A stretch of DNA of 64,000 nucleotides from Stagonosporopsis chrysanthemi (GCA_022560025.1 JAFISE010000019.1:186001-250000); one strand, 5' to 3'. Shown: positions 31,195 through 43,134, counted from the first letter of the stretch. Notes: a model not told the origin generated them from the sequence alone. Translations and numbers: made by a program.

Positions 31195-33722
31195 ATGAAG
31201 TTTACGAACGCAACCATGCCACTGCCACCAGGCAGCCCTCCGTCAGATGATGCCTCGACAGTCTTCACCGGAACACCTTCACTCAGCGTTAGCTATACCT
31301 CGAAAGGTGCGCTTGGTCCCTAACATTGGCGAATGTACGGTGCTTACGTGATTAGATGATCAAGAGCGCCGAGCTACCGCACATGGCTGGGGATTTAGAG
31401 CCTCCACTTCTCCATCAACCAGCATAGATGGTTGCACAACTAACGCGATCCCATTTGGGGCCTCTCCTCCTTCACGAAGCACCACAAATGGTCGTATGAA
31501 GAACAAGTGGAGCACAGTGAAGCTTGTCATTGATGAAAAGAAGGTGACAGACGTGCAGACGCGTGCTGACACACACGTCCGCAAGGCTCATGCGTTTACG
31601 TTTGGGCCTTCGCCGGCACCGCAGCATGCGCCTCTGCCATCCCGCGAGAAAGACATGTTCGTTTTACCACAGCTCAGTTGCACATGTACTGACTCAACTT
31701 CAGACCCTTCGCTTTTGCTCGAGACCCAATCGATTCTGAACCTGCCTACTCGAGGCTACTTCACACTGCTCTTATTGACAGGTGTCTAGAGTGGAACCGC
31801 AAGTCAAAGAATATTCACAACGATCTTGAACCAAACGATTGTGTTCGACATTCGTGCAGCTCTCCACAGGCTTGTAACGGCGATACCGGTGCATCTACCA
31901 CTCATGACCACAACGTTCATTTGCCTCTACATGTACAGCAGAGGATCGATGCTTCCTCATGCCCGCCGCCTGTCTTTACCACAAACACACCGAGTGTTGC
32001 TTCGGAACGAAAGGAGCTGGATGGCAAGCTTACTTGCCTTTCTGAATCGTAAGTAAATGCAACATCCTACCTACTGCCAGCGTATTGACTTCACGACGAT
32101 GTAGCCACGCTCACGGTGACTGGAACATTCCGAGTGGTGTAGCTGCTTCCACGATCTTCGAATCCGAACTCAGTAGTCATTGTGACGAGCATCAGGTGTT
32201 GCAGGACTCCGGCGACCGTTGCACAAACGGGGAGCCTAAGGCATTTCAATGTCGCCACTGCAATACTACCTTCAGCATACGCTCAGCAGCCTACTGTCCT
32301 GGATGCGGACAGTCCTCCGGACTCCATTCGCATCGCACCGCCGATCGTGACTCTGCAGAGTCCACACTGCGCGCAACTCTCCAGTCTACGATCGAAGAGA
32401 AACAGGCGGTCGAATTTCTGACACTGCCTAAGACACCTCATATTTCCAAGGCCGACGATTCAGTCATGACCCTTGAACTCGCGTTGTCTGTTCTCGGTCT
32501 TAAGAAATATATTTCTGTCGACTCTGCCACATTGACAAAGGCACTCTACGACCGTCTTGATAAGACGCAGGCACCGGAGGGCCGTGCCAAGCTTGTCAAT
32601 GCTTTCGCTGCCGTTGTCCATCACCAGGATGGGAACTGTAAATTACGCCTGCGCTGGACATCTAGTTATGATCAGGATCTCCACGACAGTGTTTTCGGTT
32701 TTCATGATAACTGGTCCACTGTCGCTAAGCTCTTTCGTACCAGCGAGGAAGATTGCCGACAGCGCTGGGAACAGATCAAGCCGACACTTTGTGCTGTCAA
32801 CCAAGCTCAGCAGAATGCCAGTGACGCTGTGGATCCCACAGATGCAGCTGGCTCCTGGACAGTGAAGAAAGTCCAGAATTTGCCAGAGTCTGAGCGCAAC
32901 TCATGGGCCCGCATCGCAGAAATCTTGGCGAATGAACAGTCTTACTGCAAACAGCAATTCAAGAAGCTCGAGCCGAACAACTGGAAGCCGATCCAGAAGG
33001 GCTCGAAGACCAATGCTCGCAAGGGCAAGGCTGAGAAAAACACAATGGTTTCTTCTGTGACTAACGAAAAGCTCGACGACGTCCCGATCTACACTCGAAG
33101 TTCTGGTGGGCGGGGCGATGCTTCCATGTTGGCGTCTCGCTCCTATGTCACCAATAGATACATCGACGCCGACCATGGTTGCACGGACGTTAAGGAAGGT
33201 GATAACGCAAACAACGGCGGCTGGGGAGTTGGCTGCGATGGTGAGAAGGACTTCTGGGGTGTTCGCGGCGGCGACACCGACAACACTGGCTCCCAAGCTA
33301 GCGACAATGTCTGGGGCTCTTACATTCCCGCTTGTCATGCTTGTGGACACGAGGCACATTCTCCCCAGTGTTGCTCGAACTACTGTCCCGGCTGCGGTGC
33401 GACGAAGAACGCGTTCCCTTACGATGGATGCGGTCAGCCGTCTTACCACACAGCCGCCTACAAGCCTTGTGTTGTCACCTACTGGGCCACCATCGAGTCC
33501 GGAGGAGAGGACATCCGTGTTCCTATTGACAGCAAGTACGTCTCAGGTCCTGAGAAGACAGTTGTCACCGAGAACATGCCTAAGGTCTGGAAGTGGATCC
33601 ACGATAAGGGACTGGGAGACAAGGTCGATCTGCAAGATGCCTTCGACTTAGCTCTATCCATCTGTGAAGAGATCGACGATGAGGTGGTTGAGAAGGTGGA
33701 CCAGGGTCCCGCTTGGCCATAG
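31195..33722 (+). CDS. Unrecognised zinc-ribbon and SANT/Myb-like protein
   Basis: Predicted 791-residue protein assembled from four exons, 31195-31306, 31356-31656, 31704-32048 and 32105-33722, whose three introns (49, 47, 56 nt) all keep frame. The weakest splice is the second donor (GTTCGT), though a similar donor is used in the septin gene and a good TACTGAC branch site precedes its acceptor. I do not recognise the family. Features: a Ser/Thr-rich N-terminus, helix PAYSRLLHTALIDRCLEWNR near residue 160, a CxxC-x12-CxxC zinc ribbon (CRHCNTTFSIRSAAYCPGCG, ~303-322), two SANT/Myb-like helices blocks (NWSTVAKLFRTSEEDCRQRW at ~453-482; SWARIAEILANEQSYCKQQF at ~510-530), a basic linker, a Gly/Asp-rich stretch and a second Cys-rich motif (CHACGHEAHSPQCC then YCPGCG, ~660-690). 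Nucleic-acid binding is plausible but inferred. Confidence 0.72.
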
Positions 33723-34111
33723 GGTTGGGGCTTGGAGTAAATGGCGTTGAGTATGACACTTGGCATTGATTTGGCATTGGAAGTGCGGCAGTGATCCGCT
33801 TTGCTAAGACGGGATGCACCACAATATGTGCTCAGTACATTGGGGCACTTACACAACAGTTCAAAAGAGCTCGATCATATAAGTTGAGAAGTTTCTTTGT
33901 AACTTAATGACTCACGACAATATGAAGACGATCCATCAGGACATTCGTCTTTTTGCTATTACTGACGCTAATGTATCAGACCGTGACATGAAATTGACAC
34001 CTGTGTTCTTCTTCATATCTCACAACCTCTAACGTTCCATTCCCTAATCATTGTCTTCAATCGGCCTCCTCTTCTTAAGACATATCGTGGAACCCTCTTT
34101 CTTCAATTCAT
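33723..34111. other. Intergenic between convergent genes
   Basis: No gene supported. This is the shared 3' region of the zinc-ribbon/SANT-like gene (+) and Lcl2 (-). Confidence 0.5.
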
Positions 34112-34552
34112 TTAGAGCAGCCCTTTCCTGGCCAAGTCCACCTTCTTCGCAAGCTCACCGTCCTTCCACCCACCCTTGCTTCCACAGATGGCAATGCCGT
34201 CGCCCAGTTCGACTTTATCTTCGGTGGCCTCCCATGCGCAGGGGCAGTGGTGCGGGAAGTGGACGCAGGAGAGTGTGCCGGGGCAGAGATAGTGCGAGCA
34301 TTGCGCTGTGGTGTGTTAGCAAAGATTCACAGAATGAACTTCCTCTAACGGAGACTAGAGCTGCGAAGTTGGTTTGGAAGAGTAAGGCAACATACCGTTT
34401 TCGTACTGCGCCTGGTACCAGGAGCTGTCGCTTCGCACGTTTGCTTGTTGCTGTTGCTGCTGGCCTCCGTTGCCAAACATCTGGTCGAAAAACCCGAACT
34501 GCGCTGTTGCCGTGAGGGTCCAGAGACTGAAGAGAAGAACGATCTTGAACAT
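34112..34552 (-). CDS. LCL2: Long chronological lifespan protein 2 (Lcl2)
   Basis: Predicted 116-residue secretory-pathway protein. Exons 34552-34396 and 34305-34112 join over a 90-nt intron (GTATGT..CCACAG) in phase 1. A signal peptide, MFKIVLLFSLWTLTATAQ, is followed by a Gln run (QQQQQQ) and the family's typical SSWYQAQYENAQCSHYLCPG, then FPHHCPCAW, KVELGDGIAIC and GWKDG. Lcl2 is small, Cys-rich and probably acts in ER-associated degradation or protein quality control, as inferred from yeast genetics. The match in length and Cys pattern makes the assignment firm. It diverges from the Nop10 gene. Confidence 0.9.
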
Positions 34553-34826
34553 GCTTGCTGTGTCTGATGTCTTGTGCAGTGAGTATACAAGGTGCGAGGT
34601 TTCCAAGAAAGTGACGACGTGGTGGTGTTGCTGATGTGGAGCTTAGCAGCCCTCACATTTGATTGGCCACACTGCAGCGCGGAAAGTGCAGGGATGTCCA
34701 GCCAAGACGCGAGCCCTCGGTGGTCCGCAAAAATTCCATCTGGAAAATCGCAAAGTTCAAGCTCACCACCCGCCCAACGCCCAACACCGTGCCATTCCAG
34801 CGTCTTCGCTCACAAATACCGCCGCC
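34553..34826. promoter_or_regulatory. Compact bidirectional promoter of Lcl2 (-) and Nop10 (+)
   Basis: Only 274 bp lies between the two start codons, so both core promoters must be here. No TATA box is evident. Confidence 0.5.
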
Positions 34827-35163
34827 ATGCATCTTATGTACATTGCCGACCCTACGGATGCGTCCAAGCGCATCTACACTCTCCAGAAGGTCATCGATGG
34901 AAAGGTCTCCAAGAGCGCTCACCCAGCTCGCTTCTCGCCCGACGACAAGTACAGCAGGCACCGCGTTACCATCAAGAAGCGCTATGGACTTCTGTTGACA
35001 CAGCAGAGTAAGTCTCACCAGTTCGATGGAGGTGGACGAAGTGGAGCGGGGAGAGAAGATTGGAGCTGGCACATGAGCTGGCTCTCAATGACCAAAATTG
35101 GGGAAATTGAAACGACTTTGCGCTGACAATCGAACAGAGAACAAGGTCGCCGAGCGTTCTTAA
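34827..35163 (+). CDS. NOP10: H/ACA ribonucleoprotein subunit Nop10
   Basis: Predicted 68-residue core protein of box H/ACA snoRNPs, which guide rRNA pseudouridylation in the nucleolus. Exons 34827-35007 and 35138-35163 join over a 130-nt intron (GTAAGT..GAACAG) in phase 1. The chain starts MHLMYIADPTDASKRIYTLQ and contains the family hallmark KSAHPARFSPDDKYSRHRVT followed by IKKRYGLLLTQQ; the last exon adds only KNKVAERS. Eukaryotic Nop10 lacks the zinc-binding Cys of the archaeal proteins, as here. Length is that of the family (about 60-70). Confidence 0.94.
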
Positions 35164-35443
35164 GGGATACCACACTGTACATCAAGATCGCGAATGAGCC
35201 ATTCCAGCCACGGGAACGAATTGATTCAAGAGGAGAAATGCGCAACACTTCAGGGACGCGACTTTAGCTGTTGAGAAGACTACAACGTAGACAAAAGGCA
35301 CGGCAAGGCGTTACACGGCGTACGGGGCAGGACTGCAGTCAGCATGATAAGACGAGCACGAGCCCAGGGTTTTTCGACGATGCATCAATACCAATTTCAC
35401 ACTTCAAACTGCATGCACTCACGACCCATCTTCTCGTCACACC

Positions 35444-36124
35444 TCAAACCTCCTGCTTCTCCCCCATCCCTTCTCCTCCCACCTTCTCATCCCGCAATTC
35501 TTCCACATCTCCCTCTCCCTCTCCCTCCCTCCTCTCAACCCACGCAACCCCCCGACCCAGTGCCTCCATGGACAGAATAACATCCATGCCAATCAACTGC
35601 ACCGACCCCACCAACTCTCCAATCACCCCCCATCCATCTGCTCTCACCATCGCCGCACTCCACGCCACCATCGCCCACAGCAGCCCATCCACGCCCGAAC
35701 CTCGGATTAAGCGCCTCCCCATCCTGACATCCCAGTTCCGCTCCACCAGCTTGAACGAGTAGAAGCTGAAGAAACACAGCTCGATTACTTTTGCGATGAT
35801 GATAAGGACGCGGCTGAAGCGCTCGGGTTGTGTCCGGCGGTTGTGCATCTGCAGGACGAAGTGGGCTGATTGGAGGCAGATGATTAGAGTTAGGGCCGTG
35901 CGGCGGAGGAGTCTGTGGGCGGTCGAGAGGGGCATGTTTGTAGGTGCTGTAGGTGCTGTAGGTGCCGTAGGTTTCGACCGTTGGGATTGTGTTGTAAAGT
36001 TCTGGGCCTTGGGTTTTAGCTTTAAAAGGGCTGTTGTCGTGGGCGCTGCTGAGATGGTTGTGGGGATGCGGTCGCGGGTGGGTGACGCAAGGCGGGACGG
36101 AGAGGTGGTCAGCCTGATCGGCAC
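35444..36124 (-). CDS. Hypothetical membrane protein
   Basis: An intronless minus-strand frame of 226 codons. The more natural start is MPLSTAHRLLRRTALTLIIC at 35935 (163 residues), since the upstream part is Ser/Thr/Pro-rich with an APT repeat. Hydrophobic helices are visible (RTALTLIICLQSAHFVLQMH; RVLIIIAKVIELCFFSFYSF; DGLLWAMVAWSAAMV; ELVGSVQLIGMDVIL), giving about four membrane spans and an acidic Gly/Glu-rich tail. I do not recognise the family. The hydrophobic pattern could be a by-product of the opposite strand's C/T-rich composition, so confidence is moderate. Confidence 0.5.
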   Translation of the reverse strand: MPIRLTTSPSRLASPTRDRIPTTISAAPTTTALLKLKPKAQNFTTQSQRSKPTAPTAPTAPTNMPLSTAHRLLRRTALTLIICLQSAHFVLQMHNRRTQPERFSRVLIIIAKVIELCFFSFYSFKLVERNWDVRMGRRLIRGSGVDGLLWAMVAWSAAMVRADGWGVIGELVGSVQLIGMDVILSMEALGRGVAWVERREGEGEGDVEELRDEKVGGEGMGEKQEV

Positions 36125-37408
36125 TTTAATCCGGCTACCCGCTGGGTTGGCGAATAGTGTGCGATGTCTGCGTTGTACATTTACGGTGTTTCTTGGCTTG
36201 CAAATGTGATGTCCTGTTGGTTGACCGGCTCTAGCTTCACCGGTTCAAACTCAGATCTTATGTACTTAATCTGACGATGGAGACGTGGATAGACCATCTG
36301 AATACGCGTGTCTAGTTCGATTTCTAGGTTGGACCAGCTCCTCCTTCAACTCCTCCTTGAGTATCCTAATGTTGAGACAATCAATGAGTATAGACAAAGT
36401 ACCATGTCACGGACGTTGCATGAAAAGTGTGTGCGCAGTCGCAAAGATGGTTGAAGATACACAAGACAGAGGAGAGGGCATGGTCTCCAATGCATACCGA
36501 TGAAGACACTCGCCAATCAAGTAGCGCATATCTGTAGGTTACAGCAGAGTTATCTGAAGGCTCTTAGTGCCGGGCCGTTGCTAGACGAAGCGATGTTCAT
36601 TGTATTCTATGTACGCTGGCGATAGGGCTTTGCTCCGTCTCCCTGGAGTGTTGTAAAGGATGGGCATCTTCAAATTGGCGGTGGTTATGTGCACGGCTCC
36701 AGATAGGTGCTGAATATCTGGCCTGGCTATTGCATTCACGCTCGATGGCTTTTGCCTGCCTGCTGCTGATCGTAGGCATACCGCACTCCCACCAGGATTA
36801 TTGCTCGACCCTAGCTGAAGTCCTCAAGCAGTTGGCTACGTAAGCATGCAATGGCTTCTTGCTGGAAGCAGGGCGCTACACAAACCACTGCACCTGGCGA
36901 AGATCGACCACAATGAAAGAGGCGTCGCATTGCTAAGCAGCGACCATCATCCGCGGCCGGAGCAAACCCTACATCATGTCAAGGTCCAAGGACAGTATTA
37001 CACAACGTATCGTACGTCCTCCATACAACGGCCTGGCAGGATTGAAGGTTGTGAGGAACGCGACCGCTCGATGATAAAGGTATAGATGAACTCCGGCGAG
37101 AAGTCCGAAACTGTGGGGAACCCCATCTTCGCAAGTCCGACTCCACAAAAAACCGACAATTCATCCCGAGTTCCGCTGCAAATGCACCAAAGGCTAGAGT
37201 TCGAAGCTTTTAACTACATTATTTCGAGCTAGTCTCCTCGGCCGGCGCGCTTGTGGCTGTAAAGCTGGAGGACTCATTGTTTTTCGGGAAGTATGCCGAT
37301 CTTTTTCATTTCTACTGTGACTTTTCTGCTAGAGCTTTTACACGATACTTCATACACCCTTTGTCAATGGGAAAGAGCTAGGGAACTGGCACTGCCGAGA
37401 TTACCAAT
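36125..37408. other. Intergenic, 1.3 kb, upstream of the MFS transporter gene
   Basis: No gene supported. It contains the promoter of the MFS gene (+) and of the hypothetical membrane protein gene (-). Short frames here show no domain. Confidence 0.5.
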
Positions 37409-38857
37409 ATGACAGCCCATGATATCGAGAAGGGCATACATGATGACGACACAACCAATCGAGAAGTCAGCAACACCACCAACAACCTCTACGCACCTAG
37501 CCACACGTCCTCGGAGCACGAGACAGAGGAAGAAGAAATCTCACGAATTCCCACACAATCGTCTCATGTCTCCCGCACCGCCAAGTCAAAGAGCGCCCTC
37601 ACTAACCTCGCCAAGACAATCACCGCCCGCAGCAATGCCTCCGTCATCGACCCCGGCCCACCTCCGGACGGCGGCCTGAAAGCCTGGACGCAATCCTTCA
37701 TGGGCCACTTTGTCGTCTTCAATACCTGGGGTCTGATCGCCACCTTTGGTGTCTTCCAGTCGTACTACACGCAAGAGCTTGGTCTTGAGCCCAGCGCCGT
37801 GTCCTGGATCGGATCGATGCAGATGCTAGGCCACTTCTCGCTCGGCATGTTCAGCGGCCGACTGTTCGACGCGGGATACTTCCACTGGGTTGTGATTCCG
37901 GGCATGCTGCTTGCGGCGCTGGGCACCATGATGACCAGTCTGTGTACCGCGTACTGGCAATTTTTCCTCGCCCAGGGCCTGATGACCGGGTTTGGGTGCG
38001 GGCTGCAGTTTGCGCCTACGATGAGCTTGGTCACGACGTATTTCAGCAAAAATCGCAGTGTTGCTGTTGCGATCATGGCGAGTGGCAGTGCGAGTGGCGG
38101 GTTGGTGTATCCGACGATCGCACGACAATTGATGCCGAGAATAGGATTTCCGTGGACCGTGAGGATCATGGGGTTCATGATGTTGGCAGTTGGCTCGTTG
38201 TATTGTTCGCTGCTCAAGCCACGCCTACCACCGAGAAAGTCGGGGCCGGTGTTTGAGTTTAGTGCGTTCAGAGAGCCGCCGTACAGCTTGTTCCTGATTG
38301 GTATCTTCTTGATTGGACTGGGTCAGTACTTTGCATTCTACTACATTTCGAGTTTTGCACTGGACATTCTGGACGTGCCGTACGCAACAAGTGTCAACGT
38401 CTTATTGGTTCTTAACGGCGTGGGTATTTTGGGCCGTTTGATCCCGTCTTATTTTGCTGACAAGTGGACGGGACCGTACAATGTGTTGGTACCTTTTTGT
38501 TTTGCATCTTCAATCATCCTTTTCTTTTGGCCGTTGGTCCACAGTCAAGGTGGCCTCTACGCATGGGCAGTCTGCTATGGCTTCTTTGTAGCAGGCTTCC
38601 AAGGTATCTTTCCTGCCGTCTTGACGACTTTGACGAAAGATATGAGCCGAGTGGGGACAAGGAACGGCATGGGTTTCGCGATCATGGGAGTCGGTACACT
38701 TGTTGGCCCGCCGATTGCAGGTGCCTTGATACAGAGTCATGGGGGTAGCTACCTCGCTGCGCAAATGTTCGGAGGTGCGACTGTGTTAGTTGGAAGCTGT
38801 GTGTTGGTCATAGGAAGGGTAGCGATCACGGGACGGGCCCTCAAAGTAAGAGCGTAG
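37409..38857 (+). CDS. MFS transporter, monocarboxylate-porter (MCT/SLC16) type
   Basis: Predicted 482-residue intronless plasma-membrane transporter. After a hydrophilic, Ser/Thr/Glu-rich N-terminus (~85 residues) comes the typical fungal MCT-like entry PPPDGGLKAWTQSFMGHFVV, then twelve predicted helices, with EPSAVSWIGSMQMLGHFSLG in the loop and helix after TM1, and the inner-loop charged motif FSGRLFDAG between TM2 and TM3. The second half carries LGRLIPSYFADKWTG and GTRNGMGFAIMGVGTLVGPP, as in yeast Mch proteins and related Aspergillus MFS carriers. Fungal members may move monocarboxylates, riboflavin (Mch5) or metabolites, so the substrate cannot be named. Length and helices are complete. 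Confidence 0.9.
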   Translation: MTAHDIEKGIHDDDTTNREVSNTTNNLYAPSHTSSEHETEEEEISRIPTQSSHVSRTAKSKSALTNLAKTITARSNASVIDPGPPPDGGLKAWTQSFMGHFVVFNTWGLIATFGVFQSYYTQELGLEPSAVSWIGSMQMLGHFSLGMFSGRLFDAGYFHWVVIPGMLLAALGTMMTSLCTAYWQFFLAQGLMTGFGCGLQFAPTMSLVTTYFSKNRSVAVAIMASGSASGGLVYPTIARQLMPRIGFPWTVRIMGFMMLAVGSLYCSLLKPRLPPRKSGPVFEFSAFREPPYSLFLIGIFLIGLGQYFAFYYISSFALDILDVPYATSVNVLLVLNGVGILGRLIPSYFADKWTGPYNVLVPFCFASSIILFFWPLVHSQGGLYAWAVCYGFFVAGFQGIFPAVLTTLTKDMSRVGTRNGMGFAIMGVGTLVGPPIAGALIQSHGGSYLAAQMFGGATVLVGSCVLVIGRVAITGRALKVRA

Positions 38858-39106
38858 ATTTCAATCTAGCAAGATACGACAACCTGAATGCCCGATTCAC
38901 TTCATACAGCAGAACCTCGCTCTCGTAATATCCAAGATAGTGTCTCTAGGATTGATTCAACGCACCCAGGCTATGCAATCTAGATAAACTGCTGCAATAC
39001 TACGATACAACGGCCTTTGCAATAGAAGCGACATCAAGACATGTGATCGGAAGTGATACGAGTATCAGCTCTACCCACGTATCCCGTGGTGTCCTTTATG
39101 AGCACG

Positions 39107-40288
39107 TCAATCTGGCGAAGACAGTAGACCATTCTCAGCACCACGCATTGCTTTCAGCGCACGATCCAGCTCAGCTTCTTTGACCATAACTGTGCCGGCT
39201 CGAGCTGTGCTGAGGTAGCTCATTTCGACAGGCGCCTGAAAGCCCTCGGAAGTTTCTCCAAGCAGTCGCCCTGCGACACCACACACGATGCCTGTGCTTT
39301 CGGTCGGCAACCCGCGCAAGTCCAGCGTTATTGGCGTGAGATATTCGAATTTGGCGCCGAGCAAAACATCACGCGAAAAATTAGGAAGCAAGGCATGGTC
39401 GATGAGAAGAGACGCAGGCTCGCTATCAGCTAGTGTGAGGGATAAAAATTTCGGATACGGAGGTGAAATGAGACACTTCACCAGTCCAAGGTGTAGGGCA
39501 TCCTCGGCGGGGTTTCCAGATCCGTTGCTCTGACTGTCTCGACTGCTACCACATTGCACCAGGCGGACTGTCGAATCGACAGTAGGGACAATGTTTCGGC
39601 GTTTCAGTGTGGCGAATGTTCGTGCCTGCAACTCGGAAACTGTTGCCGGGGGTGGTGTGCCGGGGGGCTGAACCTCGAAGGTTGGTACTGACGACTTGCG
39701 ACTGTGGTGGTCGGGGTGGATGTACGACGACGTCTGGTCTTCAAAGCGAAGGCCCTTGTCTTCTAGAGCCTGGATAACTTTGTTGCGATATCGTGATGGG
39801 ACCAAGATATAGTCCGAGTAGTAGCTTGTGATGAAGAAGATCGAACTGGTGTTTGTTAGAATCGCTTCACGAAGTCACTGGCGTTATACCTACATTCCAG
39901 CCAAAGCGAGAGGTCCAGTCAACTCCAGAACGCGACGGTCTGCATCAAGGCCCTCGCCATCAATCTGCATAACAACAAAGTCTTCCGAGGTGATGCTAAC
40001 TTCGTTTCGTGAAGCAGCGTCGAGAGTGTCGAGAACGGGGGCAAAGAGTTCGTTCACAAGCCTCCGAGAGCAGACGACCGAACATTCAACGGGCGTCACT
40101 GAAATGTTGATGAAAGGTTGCTCGTCGCTCCACCCATCTGGAGGCTGGACGGAGCCGTCACTGTCATTAGGGCTGGTGTCAATCGGTGAAGATGGCAACA
40201 CTAATTGCAGGACCGACTGCAGAAAGCTATTGTAAAGATGCAGTGGAATGTGAAGGAGTGCGAGTCGGGTATCCTGGAACGACAACAT
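39107..40288 (-). CDS. ACT-domain protein, CASTOR-like amino-acid sensor family
   Basis: Predicted 377-residue cytosolic protein. Exons 40288-39894 and 39845-39107 join over a 48-nt intron (GTAGGT..CACCAG) in phase 2, giving LALAGI/SIFFITSYYSDYILVPSR at the seam. That line, a hydrophobic strand followed by a Tyr-Ser-Asp-Tyr-Ile-Leu-Val motif, closely resembles the ligand-binding ACT segment of animal CASTOR proteins (arginine sensors upstream of TORC1). A similar fold is suggested near the C-terminus (AGRLLGETSEGFQAPVEMSY then LSTARAGTVMVKEAELDRAL). The N-terminus MLSFQDTRLALLHIPLHLYN also fits the family. Arginine binding or a TORC1 role in fungi is inference. An open frame continues upstream of the chosen Met but adds only non-conserved residues. 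Confidence 0.78.
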
Positions 40289-43134
40289 GTTAGTGAATGG
40301 TTTAAGTGGAAGAGACAAGTTATGGTGTGGATATAAGACGTGCCGCGTGCATCCGTGCATACGACCCATACTGCCGTCCCAGGCCGGTGTGATGCAGGGT
40401 GTATTCTAACGCAAGGTACACGGCATTAACGGAAGATAAGATACGCACCAAGAACTTGATACTTGCACTCATCAACGTCTGAGATGAATCCATGACGTGC
40501 GAGTGCACAGATGAGGCTAATCCACGGAGGCCAAATGGGTAGCGTGGTTGCGCGGTATGTGGGTACCTCTCGGATTGACAAGCGTGGGCTTGATACTGAT
40601 GCCAAGGCTGAGGTACAACAGAAGAAGATGTACGACTAGATTCCTGGTACTCGACCTGCCTGTTGCAAAGCAAAGTATGCTTCAAATGATGTATGATATA
40701 CGAGGGTATGCAGTCTAACGCATAAACTGCTATCGGTTGATGTGTTCTTGTCCGACAGGCCAGTGAGAAGTGTCGTTTTTAAATCCGAAATGCATTCCAA
40801 AAGCTAGGTCGTAGGTGTCACTCAATAGTTGTGTGCAATGGGAGAACAATGACGGTGGTGGACGGGATCCTTGAGTCTTAACGCGTGGGATTAGACTGGT
40901 TTGAGAGCCAACAGCATGGGCAAGAGCAATGGGAGGTCCCAGCAGGGAAGCAGTCCGCTCGAGCCGCTGTCACTTGCTCGGTGTGCCGGTGTACACGAAG
41001 GCAGTGGTTGTGGTCCGGGCTGAGGTGCGGTTAAGAGTCCCCCTTTTGTGATTGGTTGGAAGACTCCGAAGAGTTACAGCTCAATATACCTTGCAGTTCG
41101 CGTCGAAGCGCAATGCGTCGGAGCGGGGCGTGGGGGCACTTTTGAGCGTGAATAGGTTAGAGGCGGCTGATGGCTGGACCCGTGCCTGCGCGTACTGCGG
41201 TTGCTCGCGCTGAAGAAGCGCAGCGAAGGTTGATGCAGGATGGATGCCGAATGGAGCGACAAGCTAAAGCGCAAAGTCGGGCGCCGATATGGTGAGTCGG
41301 AGTTTAAATGATTCAGCACATTACCTAGTGGAGCAAATCTTTCGTGAGTCCTCCGACATTGGTGACTCGAAGCCCGCGTACCGAGATTTCTCCTCACGAA
41401 GCATTATGCTGGAAAAGTCAGAGATAAGACCGGCGGCCAACAGAGCGTCAACGCACAGTGAACAATATGACAATGGGTTCGGCGACATCGACCGAAGCCA
41501 CAGTGCATCATCGCCTTTGTTGTTGGCAAGGTCATGCAGCACTCCTGGAAAGAGGATCGGCGGCCGTGCACACATCACGCTGCGTGACCTCACCTACTAG
41601 CACGAAACCGCGTACCTGAGAAGTACCTGGCGTAGTATTCGCCATTCTGGCCATTGTACAGCATCTCGCTTCCGCTCCTGAGTCCATTGTTGTCACCTTC
41701 ATGGATATGGCAGGAAGCTCGACACGGACATGCTTACTACGACGGTGACCTCGCTCAGTACGTCACGTCTCAGCCAGTTCAGGCGCTCACGGCTGGGCAC
41801 TGGCAAGCAGCGTGGTGATGGAGTTTTGGGTCGCATGCCTGGATCGTATGCACGTTCACCGCTTGAGGCAAGCCGAGCTGCTACAGCGACAATAGCCGCC
41901 GCCGTCGTGGACCCTGCTCGCTGATCACTCTTCTCTTGACGTCGCTGCAGTTGATGCGACTTAATTTGCCATTTGTACGAGCTGTTTCGGCGTAAATGCA
42001 TCATTCTGACTGTAAGAGGGCACAGAAATAAACAGCGGGTGCATCCTTTTACGGCTGTACGACGTTGGCACATGCTACCCCGCAACTTCATCACCACCAA
42101 CAGCTGTCTGTGCACTGCAGACATGCCATCTCACTGGCCGAGAGCGAGATGACGTGCAGCACAGTGGGACGCCTACCTAGGGGCTGGCAGCGCAATACGA
42201 TCGGAGCGGCCTCAGCAGCGGCCTTTCTCGAGTTGGAATTTACAACCAAAGCTTTGGCGTTGGAGCAAGAGTAAAGCCGACCCCCACGCACTACCACGCG
42301 AACATTGCATTATGAAGCATATGTATACGCAGCAGCCACGACCGAATCCCAAGGTCAATGGTTACGAGTCTGACGCTCGCTAACGAGTTGAATGCAGTCG
42401 ACTCCGGTAATGGGCGTCGGCTGCACGACATCAGTTCCCCCACTGATACTGCGCCCACGGACCGTGCTGCACTGCTGACCACCTGTTCAGGCTCAGGCAC
42501 CTAAAACGCCATGATTCGTGTTCCCCTAGACCACTTAACACGACCACGGATGACGTACATTAGCCTGGATTGTGGCCTGCATCTTCTGGCATGCGTGACG
42601 CGCTCGCCCTTCGACACACAGTAGCTATCACGGCTAGTCATACCTCGGCAAGTGGAAAACACACTTCTTCCCAATCAAGCAAGTCTGTGCAATCACAGCA
42701 AACGAAAAAGTGAATGCTGTCAAACTGCCCGATTGGGAAGGATCTCGAATCTGTTGATTGCTGGCCGGCAGGAGGTGAAACCTTGCTGCACCAATCAGCT
42801 TGTTGTGTGAGCGAGCCACTCACACCAATCAGCGTTTATGGCTTCACCTTCACCTCAGTACGCGGATTGCAAAGCGGTGCGCCGTCGTATGCCTGCATGA
42901 CACTGCTTGTGTACTCAACCAATACGCACATTACAGCTAGGAGGTGTTTGAGTACCTGCAGACCGCCTTGTTATGTAGTATAGGATGACGTAGTAGTGGC
43001 ACTGACTGTTTTAGCACAACCATTGCATTTTGATCTTTCGTCCTTTTTGGCTGCGTGGCGCGCGCGGGGGGGGGGGGGGGGGGGGGGGGGGGGTGGTGGG
43101 GGGGGGGGAGGGGGGGGGGGGGGGGGGGGGGGGG

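Noticed and set aside
35935..35972. Short 9-bp repeat encoding Ala-Pro-Thr
   Set aside because: Only about three copies; ordinary slippage at the start of a doubtful gene.
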